Shown: piece after piece, positions 7,602 through 14,298 of the stretch
How the letters are laid out: every line of letters begins with the position of its first letter
How positions within the stretch are numbered: the stretch's first letter is position 1
Assembly: GCA_030632385.1 (NCBI GenBank)
Contig: DAOVUW010000011.1
Location: 1-16,575 of the forward strand
Direction: 5' to 3'
Length of the DNA stretch: 16,575 nt
Origin: Candidatus Nanohalarchaeota archaeon
GTDB taxonomy: Archaea; EX4484-52
Made by a program: the position numbers and the translations under genes
The notes under the pieces: model-generated
Told to the model about the DNA's origin: nothing
The model's database searches: none
The model's input: only the letters and a program-made list of their open reading frames with translations

Positions 7602-7620
7602 TATCTGAATTACATTAATT

Positions 7621-8232
7621 ATGATAAAAAATATAATTTTTGACTGGGTGGGTTGCCTGTCAAATGATTTAGTCCGAACTTACGAGACTACGATGTATGT
7701 TTTTGAAAAGTTTGACTTAGACAAAATAAGTCCGGATGAGTTTAAGGAAAGTTTTGTATTGCCATATATGGATTTTTACAGGAAATTCACAGATAGACCA
7801 AAAGAAGAAATAGATAATCTGTTTATGGAAGGGCTTGTTTTGTCAGAAGAACCTGAATTATTTCCTTCAACCAAAGGAATTCTTGACTATTTGAAGAATA
7901 AGGGAATAAAAATGGCGTTGTTCAGTTCGCATCCCCAAGATGTGCTTTTAGAAGAAGTAGAGCGATTTGGTCTGAAAGAATACTTTGTGTGCGTTCACGG
8001 TAGCGTTTATGACAAAACAAAAGAAATCAAAAGCCTGATGGAAAAAAATAATTTTTCGTCCATGGAAACTATTTATATTGGAGATATGGTGCACGACATT
8101 GAGGCAGGAAGAGAAGCAGAAGTAACTGTAATTGCAATTTACTGGGGTTTCCAGACAAAAGAGGAGCTGGCTAAAAAAAAGCCGGATTATTTGATAGGGG
8201 ATTTGAATGAATTAAAAGAGATTGTATTGTAG
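7621..8232 (+). CDS. HAD-like hydrolase with atypical motif I
   Basis: A 203-residue haloacid dehalogenase-like protein with a helical cap (about 15-80). Motif I is FDWVGCL (7-13): the nucleophile D8 is present, but the second aspartate expected at position 10 of the DxDGT pattern is valine and the threonine is cysteine. Motif II is the FSSHP stretch (101-105), motif III a lysine at K132 or K134, and motif IV is intact as GDMVHD (D155, D159). In HAD phosphatases the second aspartate is the general acid, so a standard phosphatase reaction is doubtful; phosphonatase-type members also lack it, with Ala there. It starts 19 nt after dapB without a ribosome site, so the two are likely co-transcribed. 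No lysine-pathway step needs it, and the substrate is unknown. Confidence 0.85.
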   Translation: MIKNIIFDWVGCLSNDLVRTYETTMYVFEKFDLDKISPDEFKESFVLPYMDFYRKFTDRPKEEIDNLFMEGLVLSEEPELFPSTKGILDYLKNKGIKMALFSSHPQDVLLEEVERFGLKEYFVCVHGSVYDKTKEIKSLMEKNNFSSMETIYIGDMVHDIEAGREAEVTVIAIYWGFQTKEELAKKKPDYLIGDLNELKEIVL

Positions 8233-8256
8233 TTTAATCAAAAAGACTATACTTCT

Positions 8257-8409
8257 ATGTATTTGACTTCTTATAGTTTTAGTTCAATCATTCCTCTGAT
8301 GCAGATAAGTTCAGATACAACTCATCTTTTTTCTTTGCCTGCGACGATTTTTTATTGGTATCTTATTTCATGCCTGCTTGTTTTAGGATATAGAAAAGTA
8401 AAGAAATGA
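8257..8409 (+). CDS. Possible 50-residue membrane peptide
   Basis: An uninterrupted ATG-to-TGA frame of 50 codons begins 24 nt after the HAD gene, on the same strand. The product has a polar N-terminal half, a hydrophobic segment at about 28-44 (ATIFYWYLISCLLVLG) and a basic tail RKVKK, the usual layout of a single-pass protein with its C-terminus inside. It lacks a ribosome site, as does the HAD gene before it. I recognise no family. The frame is short enough to arise by chance in A/T-rich DNA, or could be the remains of a longer gene. Confidence 0.35.
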   Translation: MYLTSYSFSSIIPLMQISSDTTHLFSLPATIFYWYLISCLLVLGYRKVKK

Positions 8410-8480
8410 GATTTATCTGTCTCTTTGATGAAGGGTAAATAGATTTTTATTAAAGAATAAGACAATTATTAAAATAAACA

Positions 8481-8488
8481 TTTATATA
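8481..8488 (+). promoter_or_regulatory. Strong TATA box upstream of dapA, distal promoter
   Basis: TTTATATA preceded by the purine-rich AAAATAAAC, which fits a BRE element, makes this one of the best promoter matches in the window. It starts 29 nt ahead of an ATG at 8510, the same spacing seen at the dapB and 6272 promoters. Transcripts from here would run toward dapA, whose start codon lies 169 nt downstream of that ATG. Confidence 0.5.
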
Positions 8489-8509
8489 ATTTACTTGTTA
8501 AAAATAACT

Positions 8510-8581
8510 ATGTTTAACATTAACTTGATTGTATGTGTAGATAAGACTATCAAACAATTAGGTAAACGTGCTTATTTTTAG
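8510..8581 (+). CDS. Possible leaderless 23-codon ORF ahead of dapA
   Basis: An ATG sits exactly where the distal promoter predicts transcription start, and opens a 23-codon frame that begins MFNINLIVCV, contains lysines at 12, 15 and 19, and ends KRAYF before a TAG. It could be a leader peptide that reports on lysine supply, part of a small RNA gene, or chance. The NLIV-VDK start loosely recalls the first strand of dihydrofolate reductases, so a gene remnant is another option. There is no direct evidence of expression. Confidence 0.25.
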   Translation: MFNINLIVCVDKTIKQLGKRAYF

Positions 8582-8585
8582 TGCG

Positions 8586-8624
8586 TCAAAAGTTAAGTTG
8601 TACTATTTTTTTTATTACTTTTGA
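8586..8624. repeat. Inverted repeat upstream of dapA, possible operator
   Basis: TCAAAAGT (8586-8593) and ACTTTTGA (8617-8624) are perfect inverse complements; extended to ten bases the half-sites read TCAAAAGTTA and TCAAAAGTAA. Their centres are 31 bases apart, about three helical turns, which would suit a dimeric regulator on one DNA face just upstream of the proximal TATA box. In RNA the same arms could form a stem with the T8 run in its loop. Confidence 0.4.
8606..8613 (+). terminator. T8 run, possible archaeal terminator or attenuator
   Basis: Eight consecutive T follow the possible 23-codon ORF by 24 nt and precede the proximal dapA promoter. Archaeal RNA polymerase can terminate on T runs without a hairpin. 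A weak stem (GATAAG 8540-8545 with CTTATT 8571-8576) ends just before another short T run. It would separate distal-promoter transcripts from dapA, fully or conditionally. Confidence 0.35.
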
Positions 8625-8635
8625 TAATGCTAAGA

Positions 8636-8643
8636 GTATAATT
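8636..8643 (+). promoter_or_regulatory. Proximal TATA box for the dapA operon
   Basis: GTATAATT within an A/T-rich run (8635-8654) would place transcription start near 8665, giving a 14-nt leader with the ribosome site GGGGGAT (8667-8673) 5 nt before the ATG. The exact box is uncertain because several overlapping TATA-like words occur. Confidence 0.45.
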
Positions 8644-8678
8644 ATAATATAATAATGTAAAACATAGGGGGATAGAAT

Positions 8679-9554
8679 ATGGGATTAAAAGGAGTATTTA
8701 CAGCAATAGTAACACCGTTTAAAACAGACGGTTCTGTTGACTATAATCAATTGAAGAAATTGGTTGAATATAACATAGATGGTGGCATAGATGGAATAGT
8801 TCCAATGGGAACTACAGGAGAGAGTCCTGCATTGAGTGAAGAAGAGCATAAAGAAGTTGTGAAAAAAACAATTGAATATGCCAATGGCAGAGTAAAGATA
8901 ATTGCAGGAGCTGGCTCAAACTGCACAAAAATAGCAGTTGAACTGACAAAATTTGCAAAATCTGCTGGAGCAGATGCAGTTTTGAGCGTCAATCCATATT
9001 ATAATAAACCAACACAAGAGGGGTTATTTGAACATTTTAGTGCAGTAGCAGAAGTAGGAATACCTGTTGTGGTGTATAATATAAAGGGACGGACAGGAGT
9101 CAATGTCCAAACAAAGACATTGATGAAGCTGGCACAAAACAAGAATATTGTTGCAGTAAAAGAAGCTTCCGGGGATTTGCAGCAGATGATGGATGTGATT
9201 GCTCAAAGACCAGATGGATTCAATGTCATTAGCGGTGATGACAATATGACATTTCCGCTTATATGTCTTGGAGGAGATGGAGTAATTTCAGTTGCTTCTA
9301 ATTTAGTTCCTGAATGGATTTCGAAAATGGTAAAATATGCACTTGGAGGAGATATTCAAAATGCAAAAAAAATGCATTTTGAATTATTGCCATTATTGAG
9401 GGCTATATTTATTGAGACAAATCCAATTCCAATAAAAGCTTCTTTGGCAATGAAAGGACTGATTGATGAGAATTACAGATTGCCTCTGTGCAAAATGAAA
9501 ACCGAAACACGAAATGAACTGAAGCAAGTTTTGGAAAAAATGAAGATTATTTGA
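8679..9554 (+). CDS. dapA: 4-hydroxy-tetrahydrodipicolinate synthase
   Basis: DapA condenses pyruvate with aspartate semialdehyde, the committing step toward lysine. The 291-residue protein has the full (beta/alpha)8 family pattern: GTTGES (44-49) with T45/T46, PYYNKPTQEGL (106-116) with Y107, the catalytic Y133, R138 of the GRT motif, and the Schiff-base lysine K161 in AVKEASG. Two points are unusual. The loop after Y133 reads YNIKGRT where most relatives have proline in place of K136. In the lysine-inhibition pocket, the residue matching E. coli E84 is isoleucine (I85), although H57, N81 and Y107 match, so feedback inhibition may be weak. A strong ribosome site fixes the start. It is the first gene of the operon; lysA follows after 19 nt. 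Confidence 0.97.
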   Translation: MGLKGVFTAIVTPFKTDGSVDYNQLKKLVEYNIDGGIDGIVPMGTTGESPALSEEEHKEVVKKTIEYANGRVKIIAGAGSNCTKIAVELTKFAKSAGADAVLSVNPYYNKPTQEGLFEHFSAVAEVGIPVVVYNIKGRTGVNVQTKTLMKLAQNKNIVAVKEASGDLQQMMDVIAQRPDGFNVISGDDNMTFPLICLGGDGVISVASNLVPEWISKMVKYALGGDIQNAKKMHFELLPLLRAIFIETNPIPIKASLAMKGLIDENYRLPLCKMKTETRNELKQVLEKMKII

Positions 9555-9573
9555 TGAAACTAAGCGAGAAAAT

Positions 9574-10803
9574 ATGGAAACAATAAACAACAAATTGTAT
9601 TTGGGCGGCGTGTTGGCAGAAGAGTTGATCGAAAAATACGCAAGTCCTTTATATGTGTATGAAGAGGACAAAATTATAGAGCAATACAATAAACTAAAAG
9701 ATGCTATTGTTTATCCAAAAAAGAAATTATATTATGCTGCTAAAGCAAATACAAATATAGAGATTTTGAAGTTGTTGAACGATGAAGGCAGTTGTATTGA
9801 TGCAGTAAGTCCTGAAGAAATATATCTAAGCAAAAAAGCAGGTTTTTCGAGTGAGGAAATATTATTTACAGGGAATAATGCTTCAGAAGACGATTTTAAA
9901 TATTGCATAGAAAATGATATTTTAGTAAATATTGGTTCATTGGAACAAATTGAGCAGTACGGAAAATTAAACCCAAATTCAAAGATTTCTATTAGGATTA
10001 ATCCTGATGTCGGCGCAGGTCATCACGATCATTGCATAACAGGAGGTCCTAATTCAAAATTCGGGATTTATTTCAATAAAATAGATAAAATAAAGCAAAT
10101 GACCAAAAGATACAATTTAACGATTGTTGGGATACATGAGCATATAGGTTCGGGTATTTTAGATACTTCAAAATTCCTGCTTGCAATGGATGTTTTGCTC
10201 AAGACTGCCAAAGAATTTGATAACTTAGAATTTATTGACTTTGGTGGAGGAATTGGAGTTCCATACAGACCGGAAGAAAAGCAATTGGACATTATAGAAT
10301 TTGGGAAATTAATATCAGATAAATTCAATGATTTTTGCCGAAGTTACGGAAAAGAATTATATTTATGCCTGGAGCCCGGAAGATATATTGTAGCAGAATC
10401 TGGTTTTTTATTGGCAAAAGTCGTGAATAAAAAATCGACACCAAACTATGTTTTTGTAGGAATCAATACAGGATTCAATCATCTTATAAGACCTGCAATG
10501 TATGGATGCTATCACCACATATTGAATGCATGCAATATGGAAGATGAAGAAGAAAAGTTGGTTGTTGCAGGAAATGTATGCGAGAGCGGAGATGTTTTTA
10601 CGCAGGGAGAAGACGGAATTGAAGATAGAAGTTTGCCTAAAACAAAATCTGGTGATATTTTGGCTATTTGCAATGCAGGGGCTTATGGATTTTCAATGGC
10701 TTCAAATTATAATTCAAGGCGTCTTCCAACAGAGATTTTAGTTAAAGGCGGAAATTCGCGAATAATAAGAAGGAGACAAAGTTTTGAGGATTTATTATGG
10801 TAA
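9574..10803 (+). CDS. lysA: Diaminopimelate decarboxylase
   Basis: LysA removes the D-carboxyl of meso-diaminopimelate to give lysine, the final step, using pyridoxal phosphate. The 409-residue protein has the cofactor lysine K57 in YYAAKANTN, the HIGSG motif (190-194), the phosphate-binding FGGGIGVPY (223-231), EPGRY (267-271), the substrate-side CESGD (336-340) contributed across the dimer, and the late GAYGFSMASNYNSR stretch (369-382). Length is normal for the family. The ATG at 9574 lies 19 nt after dapA with no clear ribosome site. The gene ends TTATGGTAA, and the ATG inside this string starts ppc, so the two genes overlap by 7 nt and the last residue is Trp. Because LysA lies early in the operon, gene order does not follow pathway order. 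Confidence 0.97.
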   Translation: METINNKLYLGGVLAEELIEKYASPLYVYEEDKIIEQYNKLKDAIVYPKKKLYYAAKANTNIEILKLLNDEGSCIDAVSPEEIYLSKKAGFSSEEILFTGNNASEDDFKYCIENDILVNIGSLEQIEQYGKLNPNSKISIRINPDVGAGHHDHCITGGPNSKFGIYFNKIDKIKQMTKRYNLTIVGIHEHIGSGILDTSKFLLAMDVLLKTAKEFDNLEFIDFGGGIGVPYRPEEKQLDIIEFGKLISDKFNDFCRSYGKELYLCLEPGRYIVAESGFLLAKVVNKKSTPNYVFVGINTGFNHLIRPAMYGCYHHILNACNMEDEEEKLVVAGNVCESGDVFTQGEDGIEDRSLPKTKSGDILAICNAGAYGFSMASNYNSRRLPTEILVKGGNSRIIRRRQSFEDLLW

Positions 10804-12275
10804 AATACAATATTGCTCGTTGCATGAGCACACAGCACCCGGATAATGTAAGGGCTCCTTTTTTTTCAGACAATGTCGTAATAGAAGGAGATGACGAAAT
10901 AAAGGAAGCATATTATTGTTTTTCCAATCTTGATATGAAAGAGCAGTTGTGGGATTGCGAGGGAAAAGAAGTGGATAATTTTGTCATAAAAAAAATCCTG
11001 ACAAGATATCCTGTTTTTTTCAGCAACAATCGGTTGGGAAGAGATAGATTTATGCTTTTGAGAGTGCCAAACCCAGAGGTTGAGAAAAACGAGGCAAAAA
11101 TATTGTTTGAAGTGCTGGAGTCAATCCCGAGGAGTTTTGATATATCCAATGCAATATACAAAGATGATGTTGCGCCCTTGTTTGAAGTGAGCGTTCCGAT
11201 GACATCTTCTGCCAAGACATTGATCCGGATATCAGAGTATTACAAAAGATTTGTATCAGGAAAACAGGATGTTTCTCTTATCGATGGAGATGTCAAGATT
11301 TCAGAATGGATAGGCAGATTTTACCCTGACAAAATAAGACTCATGCCTTTGTTCGAGACAAAAGAAGCAATGCTTGATGCAGATAAGATTACAAAAGAAT
11401 ATATTGACAGTCAAAAACCAGAAGGATATCAAAGGGTGTGGCTTGCCAGAAGCGACCCAGCACTTAATTACGGCAATCTTGCAGCAACACTTATCATTAA
11501 GGTATCTCTTCAAAGACTGCATAAACTAGAGCAGAAATTATCTTTAGATATTCCTGTTATGATAGGAGTTGGTTCGGCACCGTTTAGAGGCAATGTAAAT
11601 CCGACAAATGTGGCAAATATACTTCAAGAATTTCCGAGCATACAGACGTATACAATTCAATCTGCTTTTAAATATGATTATGAGGAGAATGTCGTAAAAA
11701 AGGCAATAGATTATCTGAATAATTCAAAAAGATGCGAGCCAACTCTAGTGGATGAAGAGGTACTGATTAAAATAATTGAAAAAACATCAACTCAATACCA
11801 GAAGGAAATCAAAGTAATGGCGCCATTGATAAATAAAATGTCCTTGTATATCCCCAAGAGAAGAAAAAGAAAACTCCATATAGGATTGTTTGGCTATTCA
11901 AGAAAGACTGCGGATGTGCATCTGCCTCGCGCCATAACATTTACTGCAGCACTTTATTCTCTAGGACTGCCGCCAGAACTGCTTGGTCTTGGTGCTTTGA
12001 ACAAGGATGATGTCAAAATAATTCGCTCAATTTATCCTAATTTTGATAATGATCTGGCAGATTGCCTCAAGTATCTCAATACAGATAATTTAAAATATTT
12101 TCCAAAAGAAGCATTGCAATCAGTTGAATTTGCTTTAGGGTTGATTGATTACAATGTCGATAAAGAGCACAAAGAGTTGACGGAAAATATCATGAAGAAT
12201 CTTATGAAATTAGAGACTGAAACTATTGCCGAAGAGGTTGTAAAAGCAGGGCATATAAGAAAATTTTTAGGGTGA
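10797..12275 (+). CDS. ppcA: Phosphoenolpyruvate carboxylase, archaeal type
   Basis: The enzyme adds bicarbonate to phosphoenolpyruvate to give oxaloacetate. At 492 residues it belongs to the short archaeal type, about half the size of the bacterial and plant enzyme. Recognisable stretches are MSTQHPDN (10-17) and KEQLWDCEGKEVD (48-60) at the N-terminus, RVWLARSDPALNYG in the middle, and a C-terminal part with FGYSRKTADVHLPRAI and the LPPELLGLGAL region, all characteristic of that family. It overlaps lysA by 7 nt (ATGGTAA), with GAGG about 7 nt upstream as a ribosome site, and dapF starts 5 nt after its stop, so it is firmly embedded in the lysine operon. The likely job is to supply oxaloacetate for aspartate, the feedstock of the pathway; this is inferred from position. 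Confidence 0.93.
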   Translation: MVKYNIARCMSTQHPDNVRAPFFSDNVVIEGDDEIKEAYYCFSNLDMKEQLWDCEGKEVDNFVIKKILTRYPVFFSNNRLGRDRFMLLRVPNPEVEKNEAKILFEVLESIPRSFDISNAIYKDDVAPLFEVSVPMTSSAKTLIRISEYYKRFVSGKQDVSLIDGDVKISEWIGRFYPDKIRLMPLFETKEAMLDADKITKEYIDSQKPEGYQRVWLARSDPALNYGNLAATLIIKVSLQRLHKLEQKLSLDIPVMIGVGSAPFRGNVNPTNVANILQEFPSIQTYTIQSAFKYDYEENVVKKAIDYLNNSKRCEPTLVDEEVLIKIIEKTSTQYQKEIKVMAPLINKMSLYIPKRRKRKLHIGLFGYSRKTADVHLPRAITFTAALYSLGLPPELLGLGALNKDDVKIIRSIYPNFDNDLADCLKYLNTDNLKYFPKEALQSVEFALGLIDYNVDKEHKELTENIMKNLMKLETETIAEEVVKAGHIRKFLG

Positions 12276-12280
12276 AAAAA

Positions 12281-13129
12281 ATGAAGATAAAATTTACAAA
12301 AATGCACGGTCTTGGCAATGATTATGTTTACATCAATTGCTTTGAAGAGAATATAGAATGTGTTGATTTGACCAATTTGGCAATAAAAATGAGCAACAGG
12401 CATTTTGGTGTTGGGTCAGATGGATTAGTATTGATAATGCCTTCAAAAATTGCAGATGCAAAAATGAGGATTTTTAATTCAGATGGAAGCGAAGCCCAGA
12501 TGTGCGGCAATGCAATAAGATGCATTACAAGATATTTGTATGACAACAACATAGCAAAAAAAAAGATTCTAAAAATTGAAACAATGAGCGGGATTAAAGA
12601 GATTGAAATCATAAGTGATGAAGAAAAAAACTTTCTGGCAAAAGTAAATATGGGCGAGCCGATTTTAGAATCAAAACAAATTCCTGTGATTTTTGAAAAA
12701 GAAAGAGTAATTGACGAAACCGTTTCTATTGAGGATAAAATTAAACTCAATATTACATGCGTTTCAATGGGAAATCCTCATTGTGTTGTTTTTGTAGAGG
12801 ATATAAATTTTGATGAATTTATTGAAACAGGAAAAGTATTGGAAAATCATAAGATGTTTCCTGAGAGGATAAATGCTGAATTTATAAAAGTAATTGACGA
12901 AAACAACATCCGGATGAGAGGCTGGGAAAGAGGCGTTGGAGAAACACTTTCGTGCGGTACTGGAGCATGCGCTTCTGTTGTTGCCTGTGTTTTAAATAAC
13001 AAAACAAACAGAAGAGTAAAGGTTGAGTTAAAAGGAGGATATTTAGATATTGAGTGGAATGAAGTAGACAACTGCGTTTATATGAGTGGTCCTGCGGAAT
13101 TTGTATTTAGGGGGGAATGGCAAGTATGA
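12281..13129 (+). CDS. dapF: Diaminopimelate epimerase
   Basis: DapF converts LL- to meso-diaminopimelate, the substrate of LysA, without a cofactor, using two cysteines. Both are present in the 282-residue protein: C75 in MCGNAIRC (74-81) and C225 in GETLSCGTGAC (220-230). The N-terminal KMHGLGNDYV and the GNPHCV motif (164-169) are also typical, and the length is normal. I chose the ATG at 12281 because GGTGA ends 5 nt upstream; this ribosome site includes the TGA stop of ppc. A GTG at 12272 would add three residues and lacks a site. The gene end overlaps the next start by 4 nt (ATGA). Confidence 0.96.
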   Translation: MKIKFTKMHGLGNDYVYINCFEENIECVDLTNLAIKMSNRHFGVGSDGLVLIMPSKIADAKMRIFNSDGSEAQMCGNAIRCITRYLYDNNIAKKKILKIETMSGIKEIEIISDEEKNFLAKVNMGEPILESKQIPVIFEKERVIDETVSIEDKIKLNITCVSMGNPHCVVFVEDINFDEFIETGKVLENHKMFPERINAEFIKVIDENNIRMRGWERGVGETLSCGTGACASVVACVLNNKTNRRVKVELKGGYLDIEWNEVDNCVYMSGPAEFVFRGEWQV

Positions 13130-14298
13130 AAATAGAAGCAAATAACAAAGTTAAAGCAATAGGCGGTTACGCATTTGATGAATTGGATAAAATCAAAAAT
13201 GAATTGATAAAAAAAGGAGTGGATATAATTGATTTTGGCATTGGAGATCCTACAATTCCAACGCCCGAATTTATAAGAGAATCAGCAAAAAAAGCAATTG
13301 ACAAGCATAAATGTTCCGGTTATCCTCTTACTTTAGGCAGTGCAGAATATATTGATGCTATTTGCAAATACACAAAAAAAAGATTCAATGTTACCTTAAC
13401 TCCAAAAACACAGATTTTGTCCAATCTGGGTTCAAAAGAATCAATCTTTAATTTTCCTCTGGCTTTTTTAAATCCCGGAGACATAGTTCTTTGTCCAAAT
13501 CCGGGTTATCCGCCTTATGAGCGAGGTACAATATTTGCAGGTGGAAAAGTGCATTTTATGAATCTGACAAAAGAAAATAATTTTTATCCGGATTTTGATA
13601 AAATATCGGCAACTGTCTTGAAAAAAGCAAAAATAATGTGGATCAATTATCCAAATAATCCAACAAGCCAGATTGCGACAAAAGATTTTTACAAAAAGGC
13701 AGTGGCTTTTTGTCATAAAAATAATATAATTTTGGCATCTGATGAGCCATACAGTGAAATATATTTTGATGAACCATCTATCAGTCTACTTGAAATAGAA
13801 ACAGAAGGTGTTGTTGTCTTTAACTCTTTCTCAAAGCGAAGTGCAATGACGGGTTATCGTATTGGATGGGCTGCGGGCGATGAGAGAATAATATCTGCAT
13901 TCAAGAAGCTAAAAGCAAATATTGATTCAGGAACGCCGAATTTTATTCAGGAAGCAGCAATTACAGCATTGAGCGACGAAAACCATGTTAAAATCATGAG
14001 AAAGGAATACCGGGAAAAAAGAGATATTTTGATTAATGCATTCTACAAAATTGGCTTTGAAACAAATATTCCAAAAGCGACATTTTACTTATGGCAGAGA
14101 GCAAAAAACAAAACAGGAGCGGAATTTGCAAAACAACTGCTAAAAGAATGCGGTATTCTTGTATCGCCGGGAGAGATTTTTGCTACATCCAATGATGGGA
14201 TAAATCCAGGAAATGATTATGTGAGAGTTGCGCTTGTGCCTTCTATTGAAAAGACAAAGGAAGCGGCAAAAAGAATAATAAATGCAAAAATATGGTAA
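13126..14298 (+). CDS. dapL: Class I/II aminotransferase, probable LL-diaminopimelate aminotransferase
   Basis: A 390-residue fold-type I pyridoxal-phosphate aminotransferase. Visible are GIGDPTIPTP (38-47), GSKESIFNFPLAF (102-114), NPGYPPY (125-131), NYPNNPT (174-180), SDEPYSE (205-211) with D206 and Y209, and the cofactor lysine K237 in NSFSKRSAMTGYRIGW. The GSKE...NPGD...PGYP pattern resembles LL-diaminopimelate aminotransferases, while SFSKRS also recalls N-succinyl-diaminopimelate (DapC) enzymes. The operon lacks dapD and dapE but has dapF, so DapL, which turns tetrahydrodipicolinate directly into LL-diaminopimelate, is the better reading. I chose ATG 13126, which overlaps the dapF stop (ATGA) and lies 9 nt from the G6 ribosome site; ATG 13117 abuts that site too closely. 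The end overlaps lysC by 7 nt (ATGGTAA). Confidence 0.88.
   Translation: MKIEANNKVKAIGGYAFDELDKIKNELIKKGVDIIDFGIGDPTIPTPEFIRESAKKAIDKHKCSGYPLTLGSAEYIDAICKYTKKRFNVTLTPKTQILSNLGSKESIFNFPLAFLNPGDIVLCPNPGYPPYERGTIFAGGKVHFMNLTKENNFYPDFDKISATVLKKAKIMWINYPNNPTSQIATKDFYKKAVAFCHKNNIILASDEPYSEIYFDEPSISLLEIETEGVVVFNSFSKRSAMTGYRIGWAAGDERIISAFKKLKANIDSGTPNFIQEAAITALSDENHVKIMRKEYREKRDILINAFYKIGFETNIPKATFYLWQRAKNKTGAEFAKQLLKECGILVSPGEIFATSNDGINPGNDYVRVALVPSIEKTKEAAKRIINAKIW

Noticed and set aside
8510..8581. Remnant of a dihydrofolate reductase gene
   Set aside because: Only a few residues (LIV-VDK and a later GK) match the family start, and nothing further downstream continues the resemblance.
8410..8678. 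Lysine riboswitch before dapA
   Set aside because: The conserved helices and purine-rich core of that riboswitch class are not visible, and I know of no firm archaeal examples.
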